Positions 1 to 14,300 are shown, numbered from the stretch's first letter. The stretch is DNA of 64,000 nt from Closterium sp. Naga37s-1 (GCA_947471745.1 CANJKZ010001148.1:255501-319500), one strand, 5' to 3'. Notes: generated by a model from the letters alone, not told the origin. Made by a program: numbers and translations.

Positions 1-1
1 T

Positions 2-463
2 GGTGGTGGTGCTGCTGCATCTACTGCTGCTGCTTCTGCTGCTGCTGGCCGTGTTGCTGCTGCTGGCCGTGTTGCTGCTGTTAGCGGTGGTGGTGCTGGT
101 GATGCCACTGGTGATGCTGCTGGCGTTTCTGTCAGTTCTGATGCTGCTGGTTCTGATGGTGCTGCTCCTGCTGCTCCGGCTGTTGATGCCGATGGTGGTT
201 TAGCCTCCGATGCTGTTGCTCCAAGTGCAGCTGGTGCTGCTACTGCTGCCAATGGTGCTGTTGAGTCAGCTATTGCGGCTCATGCTACTGCTAAGGGCAG
301 TGGTGCTCCTGGTGCTGCTCCTGCTGCTGCTCCTGCTGATGTCGATGGTGGTTCAGCTGCTGCTGCTGGTGGTGCTGTTGAGTCAGCTACTGCGGCTCAT
401 GCTACTGCTAAGAGCAGTGGTGCGCCTGGTGCGTCTCCTGCTGCTGATGTCGATGGTGGCTCA

Positions 464-494
<31 letters not shown>

Positions 495-2270
495 ATGGCG
501 CTGGTGCGAGTGCTGTTACCATTGGCGCTGAAGCCGCTGGTTGTGTTGGTGTTGATCGTGCTGCTGTGTCAGCGGCAGCTACTGCGATGGGCACTGGTGC
601 CGCTGGGTCACCTGCTGCTATTGCTGCTACTGCGACTGGCGCTGGTGTCACTGGTGCTGATGCTGCTGGTGCTGCAACTGCTGCCACTGCGACGGGCGCA
701 GGTGCCACTGGTGCTGATGCTGCCGATGCCGCTGCGACTGCTGCGACTGCTGCTACTGCGATGGGCACCGGTGCCACTGCCGAATCCAAATCTCTGCGGA
801 AGTCTCGGTGGTCTCCTGTGCCCCCTACACCTGCTCCTACTGCTGCTAATGCACCATCTGCTGTTCCCACCGATGCTCCTCCTGCCCTTCACGTACCACC
901 TGTCCCTGCGCCTGCCTCTGCGCCTGCCTCTGCTCATGCCGCGCACCTGGCGTTTGTCCCTCCGTCGGTGATGCGGAGGAAGCAAGCCAATGCTGCAGCG
1001 GTAGTCAAGGGGACTGGCTCAGGGGGTGCAGCGGCAGCAGTGGAGGGGGCAGTGGGTAAGGGGATTGGGCAAGGGGTTGTAGCGGCAGCAGTGGAGGGGG
1101 CAGTGGGTAAGGGGACTGGGAGTCAAGGGAAGTCTGTAGCAGGAGAGGAGAGGCAAAAAACGGCTGTAGCAGGGGGGGAGAGTCAACAGAAGGCTGTAGC
1201 AGCGGAGGAGAGTCAACAAAAGGCTGTAGCAGCGGAGGAGAGTCAACAGAAGGCTGTAGCAGGAGAGGAGAGGCAACAAACAGCTGTAGCAGCGGAGGAA
1301 GAGAGTCAAGGGAAGGCTGTAGCCGGGGAGGAGAATCAGCCACAGTTTGTAGCAGCGAAGGAGAGTCAACTCAAGTCTGCAGCAGCAGCGGAGGGGATCC
1401 AACAGAAGTCTATAGCAGGGGAGGGGATTCAACGAGAGGGTGTAGTTGAGGAGGAGAGTCAGCAAAAGGCTGTCGCAGGAGAGGAGAGTGAACGGATTGT
1501 TTCAGCTGTCGAAGGGACGGAGCGAGCAAGTTTAGCAGAAGAGACTGAGCGAGCAACTGTAGCAGAAGACATGAGTCAACGCAAGTCTTCAGTTGGCAAG
1601 GGGGCAAAGCAAGCAACTGTAGCAGAGAAATCAAGTCAACGCAAGTCTTTAGTGGTCAAAGGGCCGAAGCAAGGGATAGGTGCAGCAGACACGAGGAAAC
1701 ACAAGACGATAGTCCTCAAGAAAACCCAGCTCAAGATCTTGGCACCGAGGGAAACCGCAGGGACAAAAGCATCGATCGGTGGTGCGGATAAGAGCGCTGC
1801 TGCTGCTGCTGCTGCTTCTGCTGCTTCTGGGAATGAAAACAGTGGGGACGGTGGCAGCGGAAGTCATGGCGTTGGCGGTGGTGTCTATGGCACGAGCGGT
1901 GGTGGTGGTGTTGAGGGGCCTAGTTCGATTCGCTATAAGAACGTTGCAGCTTTAGGGGCGAAGGTGGGGGGTGACAGTATCGAGAGGGTGATGCGGCAGG
2001 CGCGGCAGCACGTCAGGCCGCGGTCCAGTCGGGTCACTCGCAGACTTGCTCTCTCACTGTCCCCAGGCCGCCTTTCGGAGTCCCCAGAAGGGGGATTCTT
2101 ACAGCAGCAGCAGGAGGAGAAGGGGAAGGAGGAGGTGCAGCAGCAGCAGGAGCAGCAGCAGGAAGAAGAGGAGGGGGAGCAGCAGGAGCAGCAGGAGCAG
2201 TTGCAGCTGCGTTGTGGCGTGGAGTATCAGAGCAGTGAATCGCTTTTGGGGCCTCATCAGCAGCAGGATG

Positions 2271-2322
<52 letters not shown>

Positions 2323-5300
2323 AGAAGAGGAGGGGGAGCAGCCGCAGCTGCAGCTGCGTTGTGGCGTGGAGTATCAGAGCAGTGAATCGCTTTTGGGACC
2401 TCATCGTCTAGTGGTGCTGCAGAACGAGCAGAGGCTAGAGTTAGAGTCACACTCGTTACAGTCAAACCCGTTAGAGTCACACCCGTTTGAGTCACAGGCT
2501 GAGGCCGACTGTGTCTTGAGTGACCCTCCTGCCCCGAGTCTGCTGCAAGTGCTGGCTGTTGCTGCTGCTGAGAGTGAGTGGGCTGATGGGGGGGGTGGCA
2601 ATGGCATACGTGTGGGAGGGGAAAGTGGCGGAATGGGGAGGGAGAGAGGAAGAGTGGGAGGGGAGAGCGCGGGTGGGGTGGATGGGCGGGGTGGATGGAT
2701 GGGTGTGGCCGGTGGGGCAAGGAGGTGGGGGGAATGGAGAGGGGAGGAAAGCTGGGGGAAGGGGGAGGAGCAGGAGCAGATGGAGGAGAGGGGAGGAGGG
2801 GAGGAAGTGAGTGAGAGAGGAATAGATCCATCACAAGAGGGAGATGCAAATGATAGAGGATTACTACTCTCACAGGACTCTCTTGGGTCTGAGGGAATGC
2901 ACTCTCAGGATTCCCCGATGCTGGCACTGCTGTCTCTCGCGAACCTAGCTCACACCGCGTCTGATACTGCCGAACCTGCGTTTCCCTCCGGACCTGCGTT
3001 TCTTGCCGGACATACACCTCCTCCGAAGCTGGCCCCGATTTTGGAATCCGCTTCTCCTGCCGAGCCTGCTGCCTCCTCAGCTCTACCCAAACCCGTGTCT
3101 GCACTAGAACCTGCTTCGGAATCTTCTCCTGGACGTCTGGCTAAGCGTTCCCTGTTGTTTGAGGCCCCTCAGGAGGAGAAGGAAGAGATGGGGGAGGAAG
3201 CAGAGGGGAATGGGGAGGAGGAGAGGGAAGAGGAAGAGAAGGAAATGGAGGTGAAGGAGGAAGCAGAGGGTAATGGGGAGGAGGAGGAAGAGGAGGAGGA
3301 AACACAGTTTGAGAACCCGTGGGACCTGATTCTGAACGTGCATGCATCTTCTGGATCGGACTCTGGGAGTGAAGGAGGGGGAGAGGACGAGGGGAAGAGA
3401 AGGGGAGAGAGGGGGGTAGAGGAGGGGGGAACTGTGCCCGGGGTGCTGGAGGAGTTACCAGTGCTGCTGCAGGGCGAGACTTTTCAGTCGATTCAAAAGT
3501 CAACTGTGTCTGGGGGGGTGCTGGAGGAGTTACCAGTGCTGCAGGGCGTGTTCGAGCTTCCGAGACCAGAGATTGCAACTTTTGAGCCAACGCCGGAGAA
3601 GGGCGGGAGGGGAGGTGCTGGTGGTGGTTCTGATGCTGAGGAGGATGATGAGGAGGATGATGAGGAGGATGCGGATCCTTGGAGCCTGGAATCGCTGCCG
3701 TGTGGTGACGTGGCAGGTGTGGCTGACGTGGCAGGTGTGGCTGACATAGCAGGTGCAGGTGGTGTGGCAAATAGAGGAGTAGGGAAAGGGAGCGCAGTTA
3801 CCAGGGGAGGAGGCAGAGATGGGAGTAAGGCGAAGGAAGGAGGGGAGGGAATGGGGAGGGAGCAGGAGGAGGAGGTTGCAGCAGTAGTGGAGGCTGGCGA
3901 TGCAAATGCAAGGGATTTAGGTAATGCAAGGGATGCTGGTTTGAGTGGTGAAGGTACAACTGATGGTGGTGAGAGTGTGCGTGAGGAGAGTTCTAACGGG
4001 GAAAGTGCTTATAGTAAGGACGCAAGTGGTGCGGATATGAGTGGTGGGGATTCGTTTATCGATCTTGCATCTGATACAACTGAATCAAGTGCCGAAGCTG
4101 CTGTTGCTGGTGATGAAGGTTCAACTGGTGAAGTTACAGGTGCTGAGAAACTTCCTGAGAGGTCACCTGAGAATCCACCTGAGGATCTACCTGAGAAATT
4201 CCCTGCTGGTGTTTCAAGTGGTGCAACTGTAGCAACGGCTGGAGCTACTGCAGCCAGTGCTGATGCGCCACGTGGCGTGCTCCAGTTGGCGACCAAAGAA
4301 CAGCCAAATTTGCTGACGTATTCAAGGAAGAAGGCAGGGGGTGGTGCGAGTGCAAGTCAAGAGGGGCTTGGTGCTGATGCGAGATCGAAAGGGGGAGAAG
4401 AGGGAGTGAGAGAAGGAGGGGGCAATGTTCCTGTGGCAGCAAGTGATACAGGTGCATTTGGGACAGGTGTATCTGTAGCTGCAGGGAAGGCAGGTGTACC
4501 TGTAGCAACAGGGAAGGCAGGTGTATCTGTTGCAGCAGGAAAGGGAGGTGTATCTGCAGCTGTGGGAATTACAGGAACTGCAGGTGTAACCAAGGGAGGT
4601 GTATCTGCCACTGTACCTGCCACTGTACCTGCCACTGTACCTGCCACTGTACCTGCCACTGTACCTGCCACTGTACCTGCCACTGTACCTGCCACTGTAC
4701 CTGCCACTGTACCTGCCACTGTACCTGCCACTGTACCTGCCACTGCAACTCAGGTGGCTGTGCCAAGAGCAGGAATGAATGTATGGGGGAGGGGACGAGG
4801 GATGGTTGTGGGAGGGAGGGGGCGAGGGGTTGTGATGGGAGCAGGTGGGGTGTTGTTAGCAGGGAGAGGAAGGGGACTGGTGAGTGGGCGGGCAGGAGGA
4901 AGGGTTGGGGGGAGGGGCAGAGGGGGCCTTGTGTGGAACCGGAATGCTGCAGCCAATGCGGGTGCTGGTGCTGGTGCTGGTGGTGGTGCTGGTGCAAGTG
5001 CCTCTAGTGCTGCTCCTGCTGGTGCATATAACAGGCCTGAATTTCCTGCTGCTAGCAAGAAGCTCACGTACACTCTTGCTGCCGCTACGGCTGCTACAGC
5101 CGCTACAGGTGCTTCTCCAGTTGCAGCAGGTGCAAAGCTTACCTCTGCAGCCACTTCTGGCAAGTCAACCTCTGTAGGCACCCTTACTGGGGGAACTACA
5201 GCTGTAGCAGCCGCTACAGCTGGGCATGCGGGCATATCTGTGGGCCGGCCTAAGCTGGTCGTTAGGCGGCTCGTGCCTGCCAGGGCTGGCAAGGGCACTG

Positions 5301-8300
5301 GTGGTGCTGCCAGTGCTGGTGGTGCTGCTGGTGCTGCCAGTGCTGGTGGTGCTGCTGGTGCTGCCAGTGCTGGTGGTGCTGCTGGTGCTGGTGCTGCTGC
5401 CAGTGCTGGTGCTGCTGGTCCTGCTGCTGCTATTGCTGCAGTTGAGGCTGCTGCTGCGGCGGCTAAGGCTGCTACTGCCCTCCCTGCAAAGGAAGGCCCA
5501 TCGCCTGCCCCATCAACCCCGGAAAAGTATCCCTCTCCTGCCCCACCAACCCCGAAAAAGGCGTCTCCCTTCACGACTGTCTCCTCGTCAGCCTTCGCCT
5601 CCCGCCGCTCCACTGCTGCCTCCATTGCTGCATCAGTCGGTGCTGCGGCCTTCAACCGCAGGTACGTACGTATGTGCAGCACCACTGGCTTTAACATTTG
5701 GTGACTCCCCAAAAAGCCATCTCCCGTCACGACTGTCACCTCGTCAGCCTTCATCTCCTGCCACTCCACTGCTGCTTCCATTGCAGCTTCTGTGGGTGCC
5801 GCAGCCTTCAACTGGAGGTGCCGTACCGCATGCTTTCTCTCCCGGAATGCTGCAGGGTGTCCTCGAGAATTCTCAAAAACACCTCGAGAATTCTCAAAAA
5901 CACCTCGAGAATTCTCAAAAACACCTCGAGAATTCTCAAAAACACCTTGAGAATTCTCAAAAACACCTCGAGAATTCTCAAAAACACCTCGAGAATTCTC
6001 AAAAACACCTCGAGAATTCTCAAAAACACCTTGAGAATTCTCAAAAACACCTCGAGAATTCTCAAAAACACCTCGAGAATTCTCAAAAACACCTCGAGAA
6101 TTCTCAAAAACACCTTGAGAATTCTCAAAAACACCTCGAGAATTCTCAAAAACACCTCGAGAATTCTCAAAAACACCTCGAGAATTCTCAAAAACACCTT
6201 GAGAATTCTCAAAAACACCTCGAGAATTCTCAAAAAACACCTCGAGAATTCTCAAAAACACCTTGAGAATTCTCAAAAACACCTCGAGAATTCTCAAAAA
6301 CACCTCGAGAATTCTCAAAAACACCTCGAGAATTCTCAAAAACACCTTGAGAATTCTCAAAAACACCTCGAGAATTCTCAAAAACACCTCGAGAATTCTC
6401 AAAAACACCTCGAGAATTCTCAAAAACACCTTGAGAATTCTCAAAAACACCTCGAGAATTCTCAAAAACACCTCGAGAATTCTCAAAAACACCTCGAGAA
6501 TTCTCAAAAACACCTTGAGAATTCTCAAAAACACCTCGAGAATTCTCAAAAACACCTCGAGAATTCTCAAAAACACCTCGAGAATTCTCAAAAACACCTT
6601 GAGAATTCTCAAAAACACCTCGAGAATTCTCAAAAACACCTCGAGAATTCTCAAAAACACCTTGAGAATTCTCAAAAACACCTCGAGAATTCTCAAAAAC
6701 ACCTCGAGAATTCTCAAAAACACCTCGAGAATTCTCAAAAACACCTTGAGAATTCTCAAAAACACCTCGAGAATTCTCAAAAACACCTCGAGAATTCTCA
6801 AAAACACCTCGAGAATTCTCAAAAACACCTTGAGAATTCTCAAAAACACCTCGAGAATTCTCAAAAACACCTCGAGAATTCTCAAAAACACCTCGAGAAT
6901 TCTCAAAAACACCTTGAGAATTCTCAAAAACACCTCGAGAATTCTCAAAAACACCTTGAGAATTCTCAAAAACACCTCGAGAATTCTCAAAAACACCTCG
7001 AGAATTCTCAAAAACACCTCGAGAATTCTCAAAAACACCTCGAGAATTCTCAAAAACACCTTGAGAATTCTCAAAAACACCTCGAGAATTCTCAAAAACA
7101 CCTCGAGAATTCTCAAAAACACCTCGAGAATTCTCAAAAACACCTTGAGAATTCTCAAAAACACCTCGAGAATTCTCAAAAACACCTTGAGAATTCTCAA
7201 AAACACCTCGAGAATTCTCAAAAACACCTCGAGAATTCTCAAAAACACCTCGAGAATTCTCAAAAACACCTCGAGAATTCTCAAAAACACCTCGAGAATT
7301 CTCAAAAACACCTTGAGAATTCTCAAAAACACCTCGAGAATTCTCAAAAACACCTCGAGAATTCTCAAAAACACCTCGAGAATTCTCAAAAACACCTTGA
7401 GAATTCTCAAAAACACCTCGAGAATTCTCAAAAACACCTTGAGAATTCTCAAAAACACCTCGAGAATTCTCAAAAACACCTCGAGAATTCTCAAAAACAC
7501 CTTGAGAATTCTCAAAAACACCTCGAGAATTCTCAAAAACACCTCGAGAATTCTCAAAAACACCTCGAGAATTCTCAAAAACACCTTGAGAATTCTCAAA
7601 AACACCTCGAGAATTCTCAAAAACACCTCGAGAATTCTCAAAAACACCTCGAGAATTCTCAAAAACACCTCGAGAATTCTCAAAAACACCTTGAGAATTC
7701 TCAAAAACACCTCGAGAATTCTCAAAAACACCTCGAGAATTCTCAAAAACACCTCGAGAATTCTCAAAAACACCTTGAGAATTCTCAAAAACACCTCGAG
7801 AATTCTCAAAAACACCTCGAGAATTCTCAAAAACACCTCGAGAATTCTCAAAAACACCTTGAGAATTCTCAAAAACACCTCGAGAATTCTCAAAAACACC
7901 TTGAGAATTCTCAAAAACACCTCGAGAATTCTCAAAAACACCTCGAGAATTCTCAAAAACACCTTGAGAATTCTCAAAAACACCTCGAGAATTCTCAAAA
8001 ACACCTCGAGAATTCTCAAAAACACCTCGAGAATTCTCAAAAACACCTTGAGAATTCTCAAAAACACCTCGAGAATTCTCAAAAACACCTCGAGAATTCT
8101 CAAAAACACCTCGAGAATTCTCAAAAACACCTCGAGAATTCTCAAAAACACCTTGAGAATTCTCAAAAACACCTCGAGAATTCTCAAAAACACCTCGAGA
8201 ATTCTCAAAAACACCTCGAGAATTCTCAAAAACACCTTGAGAATTCTCAAAAACACCTCGAGAATTCTCAAAAACACCTCGAGAATTCTCAAAAACAACA

Positions 8301-11300
8301 GGGTGCCGCAGCCTTCAACTGGAGGTACCGTACTGCATGCTTTCTCTCCCGGAATTTTGGTGGTGTAAGGTGTTGGTACCACACATTGCGCCTCTCCCAG
8401 TTCCGCGTATTTTCTCTCTGGCGCTTCATTCGTTCTCTTCCCAAGCTGCCTCGTGCCTCATCCCCCTCCTCTCCCACTCGGGCAGATTCGTGGCCTAACA
8501 GCTCTCTTACTGTCTCGTCCCCCTCACTCCATCACTCGCTAACTTTTCAGGCTTGTGGCACAACAGCTTTACACTCGTTCCTCGTCAGGCTTCTCGCTTC
8601 GGCGTTCAGGTGTGCACTCTCTTTCTCCCGCTCGCTTTTGACTTTTGAGGCGTTTCAAAAATCGTTCAGGTGCGCACTCTCTTTCTCCTGCTCGCTTTTC
8701 GAGACGTCTCAAAGGTGGGAACTCTCTCTCGAATGTTCCTTTGCAAGCGCCTTTCGAGGCCTCTCAAAAGTGACTGCGTATGACCGTGTATAACTTTACT
8801 GTGAAGACTTTCTGTGACATTCTTTAAGACCTTTTTATGAATGGCTGCATCTGTTGCAGGTGTGCGGGCGGCCCGTGGTGCGAAGACTGTGCAGTGCAGC
8901 AGGGTGTTTGCTGCTGTCTGCATATTTCCGACCTTTCCAACGATTGGGGGTGCTCAAAGTGTGTTTCTTTGATTGGCTGCTGCTGTTGCAGGTGTGCGGG
9001 CGGCCCGTGGCGCGAAGAGCCTGCAGTGGAACAAGGAGCAGCAGGAGCAGGAGAAGAAAGCGAGAGAGGTGAGAGGAGAGAGTGAGGTGAGAGGAAGAGA
9101 GAGAGGTGAGAGGAAGAGAGAGATGTGAGAGGAATATAGAGAGGTGAGAGAAGAGGGTGAGGTGAGAGAAGGGAGAGAGGTGGCAAGTGGTGCGAAGAGC
9201 CTGCAGTGGAACAAGGAGCAGCAGGAGCAGGAGAAGAAAGCGAGAGAGGTGAGAGGAGAGAGTGAGGTGAGAGGAAGAGAGGGGAGAAGAAGCGAGCGAG
9301 AGGAGAGGAAGTGAGAGAGGTTAGAGAAGGTGAGGGAGAGGAGAGGAAGTGAGAGAGTGGAGAGGAAGCGAGAGAGGGGAGAGGAAGCGAGAGAAAGGGG
9401 AGGAAGCGAGAGAGAGGAGAGAGGAAGCGAGAGAGAATTGAGAGAAGAGGAACCCTCTCCTCTCCTCTCCTCTCTCTTCTCCGCTCCTCTCCTCTCCTCT
9501 CCTCTTTTCTTCTCTTCTCCTTTCCTCTCTTCTCCTCTCCTCTCCTCTCCTTTCCTCTCCTCTCCACTCCTCTCCTCTCTCTTCTCCTCTCCTCTCCTCC
9601 CCTCTCCTCCCCTCTTTTCTTCTCTCCTCCTTTTCTCACTTCTCCTCTCCTCTCTCCTCCTCTCCTCTCCTTCTCCTCTCCTTCCTCTCACACTTTCGTT
9701 CTCCCACATTTTAATTCTCTACCTGAGGAGGCAGCAGCAGAAGCATCCAGAAAGCAGCGGCAGCACATCGATTCAGTGGAGAAAGCACAGAAGGCGATAG
9801 CAAGGATACATCCGCTCTTTCTTGTTTTCCTTTCTACTCTAATGCTAAAGAACCCTAAACCCTTTCTTTCTTTCTTTCTTCCATTCCGCTGTACTGTTGC
9901 AAAACCCTAAACCCTTTCTCTCCTCTCCTTTGTACCTCTCAGGAGGCCACTAAGGCAGCAGCGGAAGCATCCAGGAAGCAGCGGCAGCGCAAGGAGGCAG
10001 TGGAGAAAGCAAAGAAGGCGATTGCGAGGAGTCAGGCGGAGCAGCGGGCTAAGAGACGGGCAGAAAAAGAGCGCATCCGGGCAGAGAACGCAAAAGTTAA
10101 AGCTGCCCGGATGGCTGTTAGGTCGGCGGCGAAAAAAGCTGGTGCTGCTATTCTGGCGGCACGAAGGCAGCAGAGTAAGTTTGTAGGGGGGAGGGGGGGA
10201 GGGAGCGATGCGAGGGGGAGGGAGCGATGCGAGGGGGAGGGAGCGATGCGAGGGGGAGGGAGCGATGCGAGGGGGAGGGGGGTTGACCCTTGAGTCGACT
10301 TGAAAAGCTGGTGCTGCTATTCTGGCAGCAAGGCGGCAGCAGAGTGAGTGTGTGGTGTGGTGGGGGGAGGAGAAGGGAAGGGGAGGCTGCATCTGTTGGG
10401 ATGGAAGGGAGTTAGGTGTAAAATGTTGTAAGTGCATATGTTGGAGAAGGAGTGAGGTGTAAAGGGTTGTGGCTGCATTTGCTGGGAGCGGGTGTTGGGG
10501 GGAGGGTGGTGGTGGCTGCATAGGTGTGAACTATTGTAGAAGGAATTTGTTCAGCAGCTGTATGGATTCGATTTGCTGCTCTGACCCCTTCTCACACTTC
10601 TCCACCCCTCCTCACACCTCTCCACCCCTCCGCACACCTCTCGACCCCTGCAGCCACGGTATCGCAGGGGTCCTCTGTGTATCGACTGGCAGCCAAGGGC
10701 CTCCTATTACCTCTCCACCCCTCCTCACACCTCTCCACCCCTGCAGCCACGGTGTTCCAGGGGTCCTCAGTATATCGACTGGCAGCCAAGGGCCGCTCGC
10801 TTGTGCGCCTCAGCAGTGAGTAAACGGGGGATGCAGGGGGTTGCAGAGGGATGCTGGGTTGTGGGTGGGATGCTTTGAGGTGGGGGGGGCTAGGGAATTC
10901 GAGTTCAGGGGGGTTGGGGCAAACGGTCTTGAGATGCGTCAAGGGGTTCTCTTGTGCGCTCGAGCAATGGTTAGTAGGGGAGGGGTATGGGCCGGGGGTT
11001 GAGGGTTTTGGGGTTGTTTTTGTTTGAAGAAATAAAGTGCATTTTGAAATGGATTTTGGAAGGCAGCTCACAGCACCTGCCTGCGCTGCTGATGTTGATA
11101 ATGTGTGTGTTGCACCTGAGTCTTGCTCGACTTGGCCACCCGTCCATTGAATCTTTCCTCTTTTCCCAGCAGGCGGTTCAACAAAGGACAAGTCGCCACG
11201 TGGCAAGGCACACGCACATGCGCACCCGCCCGTGCCTCTCACTGCTGCTCTCACAGCTGCCAGCTACCGGCGTGTTTCTGTTTTCCTTTCTCATTTCCCA

Positions 11301-14300
11301 GCAGGCGGTTCAACTAAGGACAAGTCGCCACGGGGCAAGGCACATGCACACGCACACCTGCCTGTGCCGCTCACTGCAGCGCTAGCAGCCACCAGCTACC
11401 GGCGTGTGGGCAGGCAGGGCAACCAGCTGGTGCGCGACTCAAAGGCGGCCATGCGCACCGCTGCCGGGTGAGTTGAATTACACGCACCGGGCGATTAAGC
11501 ACACGCACCTGCCGGTGCCTCTCACTGCTGCTCTCGCAGCCACGAGCTACCGGCGTGTGGGCAGGCAGGGCAACCACCTGGTGCGCGACTCTAAAGCTGC
11601 CATGCGAACGGCTGCCGGGTGAGTTGCTCAAATCACACGCACACCTGCCAGTGCCTCTCACTGCAGCTCTTGCTGCCACTAGCAACAGGCGTGTGGGCAG
11701 GCAGGGCAACCACCTGGTGCGGGACTCCAAGGCTGCCATGCGCACGGCTGCTGGGTGAGTGGGTGGTCACTGCTGCATTGCACTCGTTGCCCCTAGCTAC
11801 CCTACCGGCGGGTGGGCAGGCAGGGCAACCAGCTGGTTCGAGACTCCAAGGCTGTCATGCGAACCGCTGCTGGGTGAGTGGCTGAGTCTGTGGGTAGTAC
11901 CCCCGTGTCGAATCACATCACAAGGCACACCTGCCGGTGCCTCTCACTGCTGCTATCGCTGCCACCAGCTACCAACGTGTGGGCAGGCAAGGCAACCAGC
12001 TGGTGCGGGACTCCAAAGCTGCCATGCGCACTGCTGCCGGGTGCGTGAGTTGGGTTGGGTGAGTGCCTCTTACTACAGCCACCAGCTACCCGCGTGCGGG
12101 CAGGCAGGGCACAAACAGAGCACACCTTCGTGCCTCTCACTGCAGCTCTCACGAGCACCTGCTACCGGCGTGTGGGCAGGCAGGGCAACCAGCTGTTTCA
12201 GGACTCAAAGGCCTTTGTGGTGGGGCAGCAGCATGGGGTGGGGTGGGGCAATAGCACGGGGTGGGGTGGAGAGTGGTTGTGTTCTCACACCACGCTCCAC
12301 ACGCATGCCGAGCGGGGAGCTGGGAAGGGGAGCGTACATTGCAACCCGCCTCTCCCCCCTCCCCGCTCTTCTCCCTTCCTTCCACCCACCCCGCTCTGCT
12401 CTGCCTTCGGTCGTCCCTTTCCTTTGACCATCCCCCCTCCCCTCCCGCTCTCCAACTGCCATCCCCCCTCCCCTCCGGCTCTCCAACTGCCATCCCCCCT
12501 CCCCTCCCGCTCTCCAACTGCCATCCACCCTCCCCTCCCGCTCTCCAACTGCCATCCCCCCTCCCCTCCCGCTCTCCAACTGCCATCCCCCCTCCCCTCC
12601 CGCTCTCCAACTGCCATCCACCCTCCCCTCCCGCTCTCCAACTGCCATCCCCCCTCCCCTCCCGCTCTCCAACTGCCATCCCCCCTCCCCTCCCGCTCTC
12701 CAACTGCCATCCCCCCTCCCCTCCCGCTCTCCAACTGCCATCCCCCCTCCCCTCCCGCTCTCCGACTGCCATCCCCCCGTCCTTCCCCTCTTTTCCTTCC
12801 TCAACCCTTCTCCCTCTTCTCACATCAGGGCCCGAGTGTGCTACAGCTTTCAGAACGCGCGCTACAGGCGGCAGAAGCAACAGCAGCAGCTGTGCCAGTA
12901 CTTCACTAGACTGGGGCAGTGCAGCAAAAAAGACTGCCTTTCTTTACACCACCGCCTTCCCCCACCTTCACCCTCTCTCCCTCGTGTACAGGGCTCGAGT
13001 GCGCTACAGCCTTCAAAACGCGCGCTACAGGCGGCAGAAGCAGCAGCAGCAGCTGTGCCAGTACTTCACTCGGCTGGGGCAATGCAACAAGAAGGACTGC
13101 CGTTTTCTGCACGATGCGAGCAAAGTGGCGTTATGTGTGCGGTTTATAAGGGGGATGGAGTGCGACGAGTCTCGATGCAAGCTGACTCACAAGGTAAGTG
13201 TGAATGCTGTGTTTTTGCAGCTGCTACATGTGCTGTGCACTAATTCGATAGGTGGGAAAAAGGGTTGCAGCACTGTGTCTGAATTTTATAATGGGGATGG
13301 AGTGTGCTGAAAGCAGTTGGGTACCAAAGATGGTGTGAAGATCCAGTCTGGGTCGCCTCACCAAACCAGACCTCCCTTTGATTGATTTTACTTTTGAGAA
13401 TTCTCCCCAATTCTCAGAAGTAAAATCAAGGTGGTGTGAAGATTTGGTCTGGTTCGCCTCACACCAAACCAAAGCTCCCCGTTTTTCCAACCACGAAGGT
13501 GTTCGAACCAAACCAGTGATCCAAGAGCATATGCTGCCTGACTGCCCCTTCTTTAGAGGCGCCTAAAAAACCGTGTTCAAACTGACTGAACCGGTGATCC
13601 AAGAGCATATGCTGCCTGGCTGCCCCTTCCCAACAGTTATCGTACTCCCCACCTTACCAATCTCCTCGCCGTGCCTCTTCCCAACGGTTATCGTACTCCC
13701 CACCTTACCAATCTCCTCGCCGTTCCCCTTCCCAACGGTTATCATACCCTCCTCCTTACCACTCTCCTCGCCCTTTCTCCCTTTGCAGATCATCCCAGAG
13801 CGAATGCCTGATTGCACTTTCTTCTCCAAGGGTGAGTGGTCAGGTCGTTGTTTGAGGCGTCTCAAAAGTCGTACTTGGAGGTGCCTCAAAAGAGCGAATG
13901 CCCGATTGCACTTTCTTCTCCAAGGGTGAGTGAGTCGGGTCGTTCAGTTCAGGGTGTACCCTTCTAGGTGAGTCTCGATCCAATCCAACCCTGTGTGCCC
14001 ACGTTTGACGCGCCTCAAAAGGTGCCTCATGAGGCGCCTCAAAAGGCGCCTCAAAAGTCGTTCAGTTCAGGGTGTACCGTTCTCGGTGAGTCTCGATCCG
14101 ATCCAACCCTGTGTGCCCACGTTTGACGCGCCTCAAAAGGTGCCTCATGAGGCGCCTCAAAAGGCGCCTCAAAAGTCGTTCAGTTCAGGGTGTACCGTTC
14201 TCGGTGAGTCCCGATCCAATCCAACCCTGTGTGCCCACAGCCAATGCCCGATTGCACTTTCATTCTTCCCCAAGGGTGAGTGAGCCTGTTTGGATATAGC

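Noticed and set aside
5862..8296. CRISPR array
   Set aside because: Units are contiguous with no unique spacers, and the context is a eukaryotic intron. The same holds for the 32-bp array at 55322.
4750..8382. 1210-codon minus-strand open frame and matching + strand frames over the 21-bp array
   Set aside because: The 21-base unit has no stop in several frames, so long frames arise automatically. The product would be FLRILEV or LENSQKH repeats with no other support.
9851..9914. Telomere or subtelomere
   Set aside because: There are only two short AACCCTAAACCC motifs, inside an intron. They fit ordinary plant telo-boxes.
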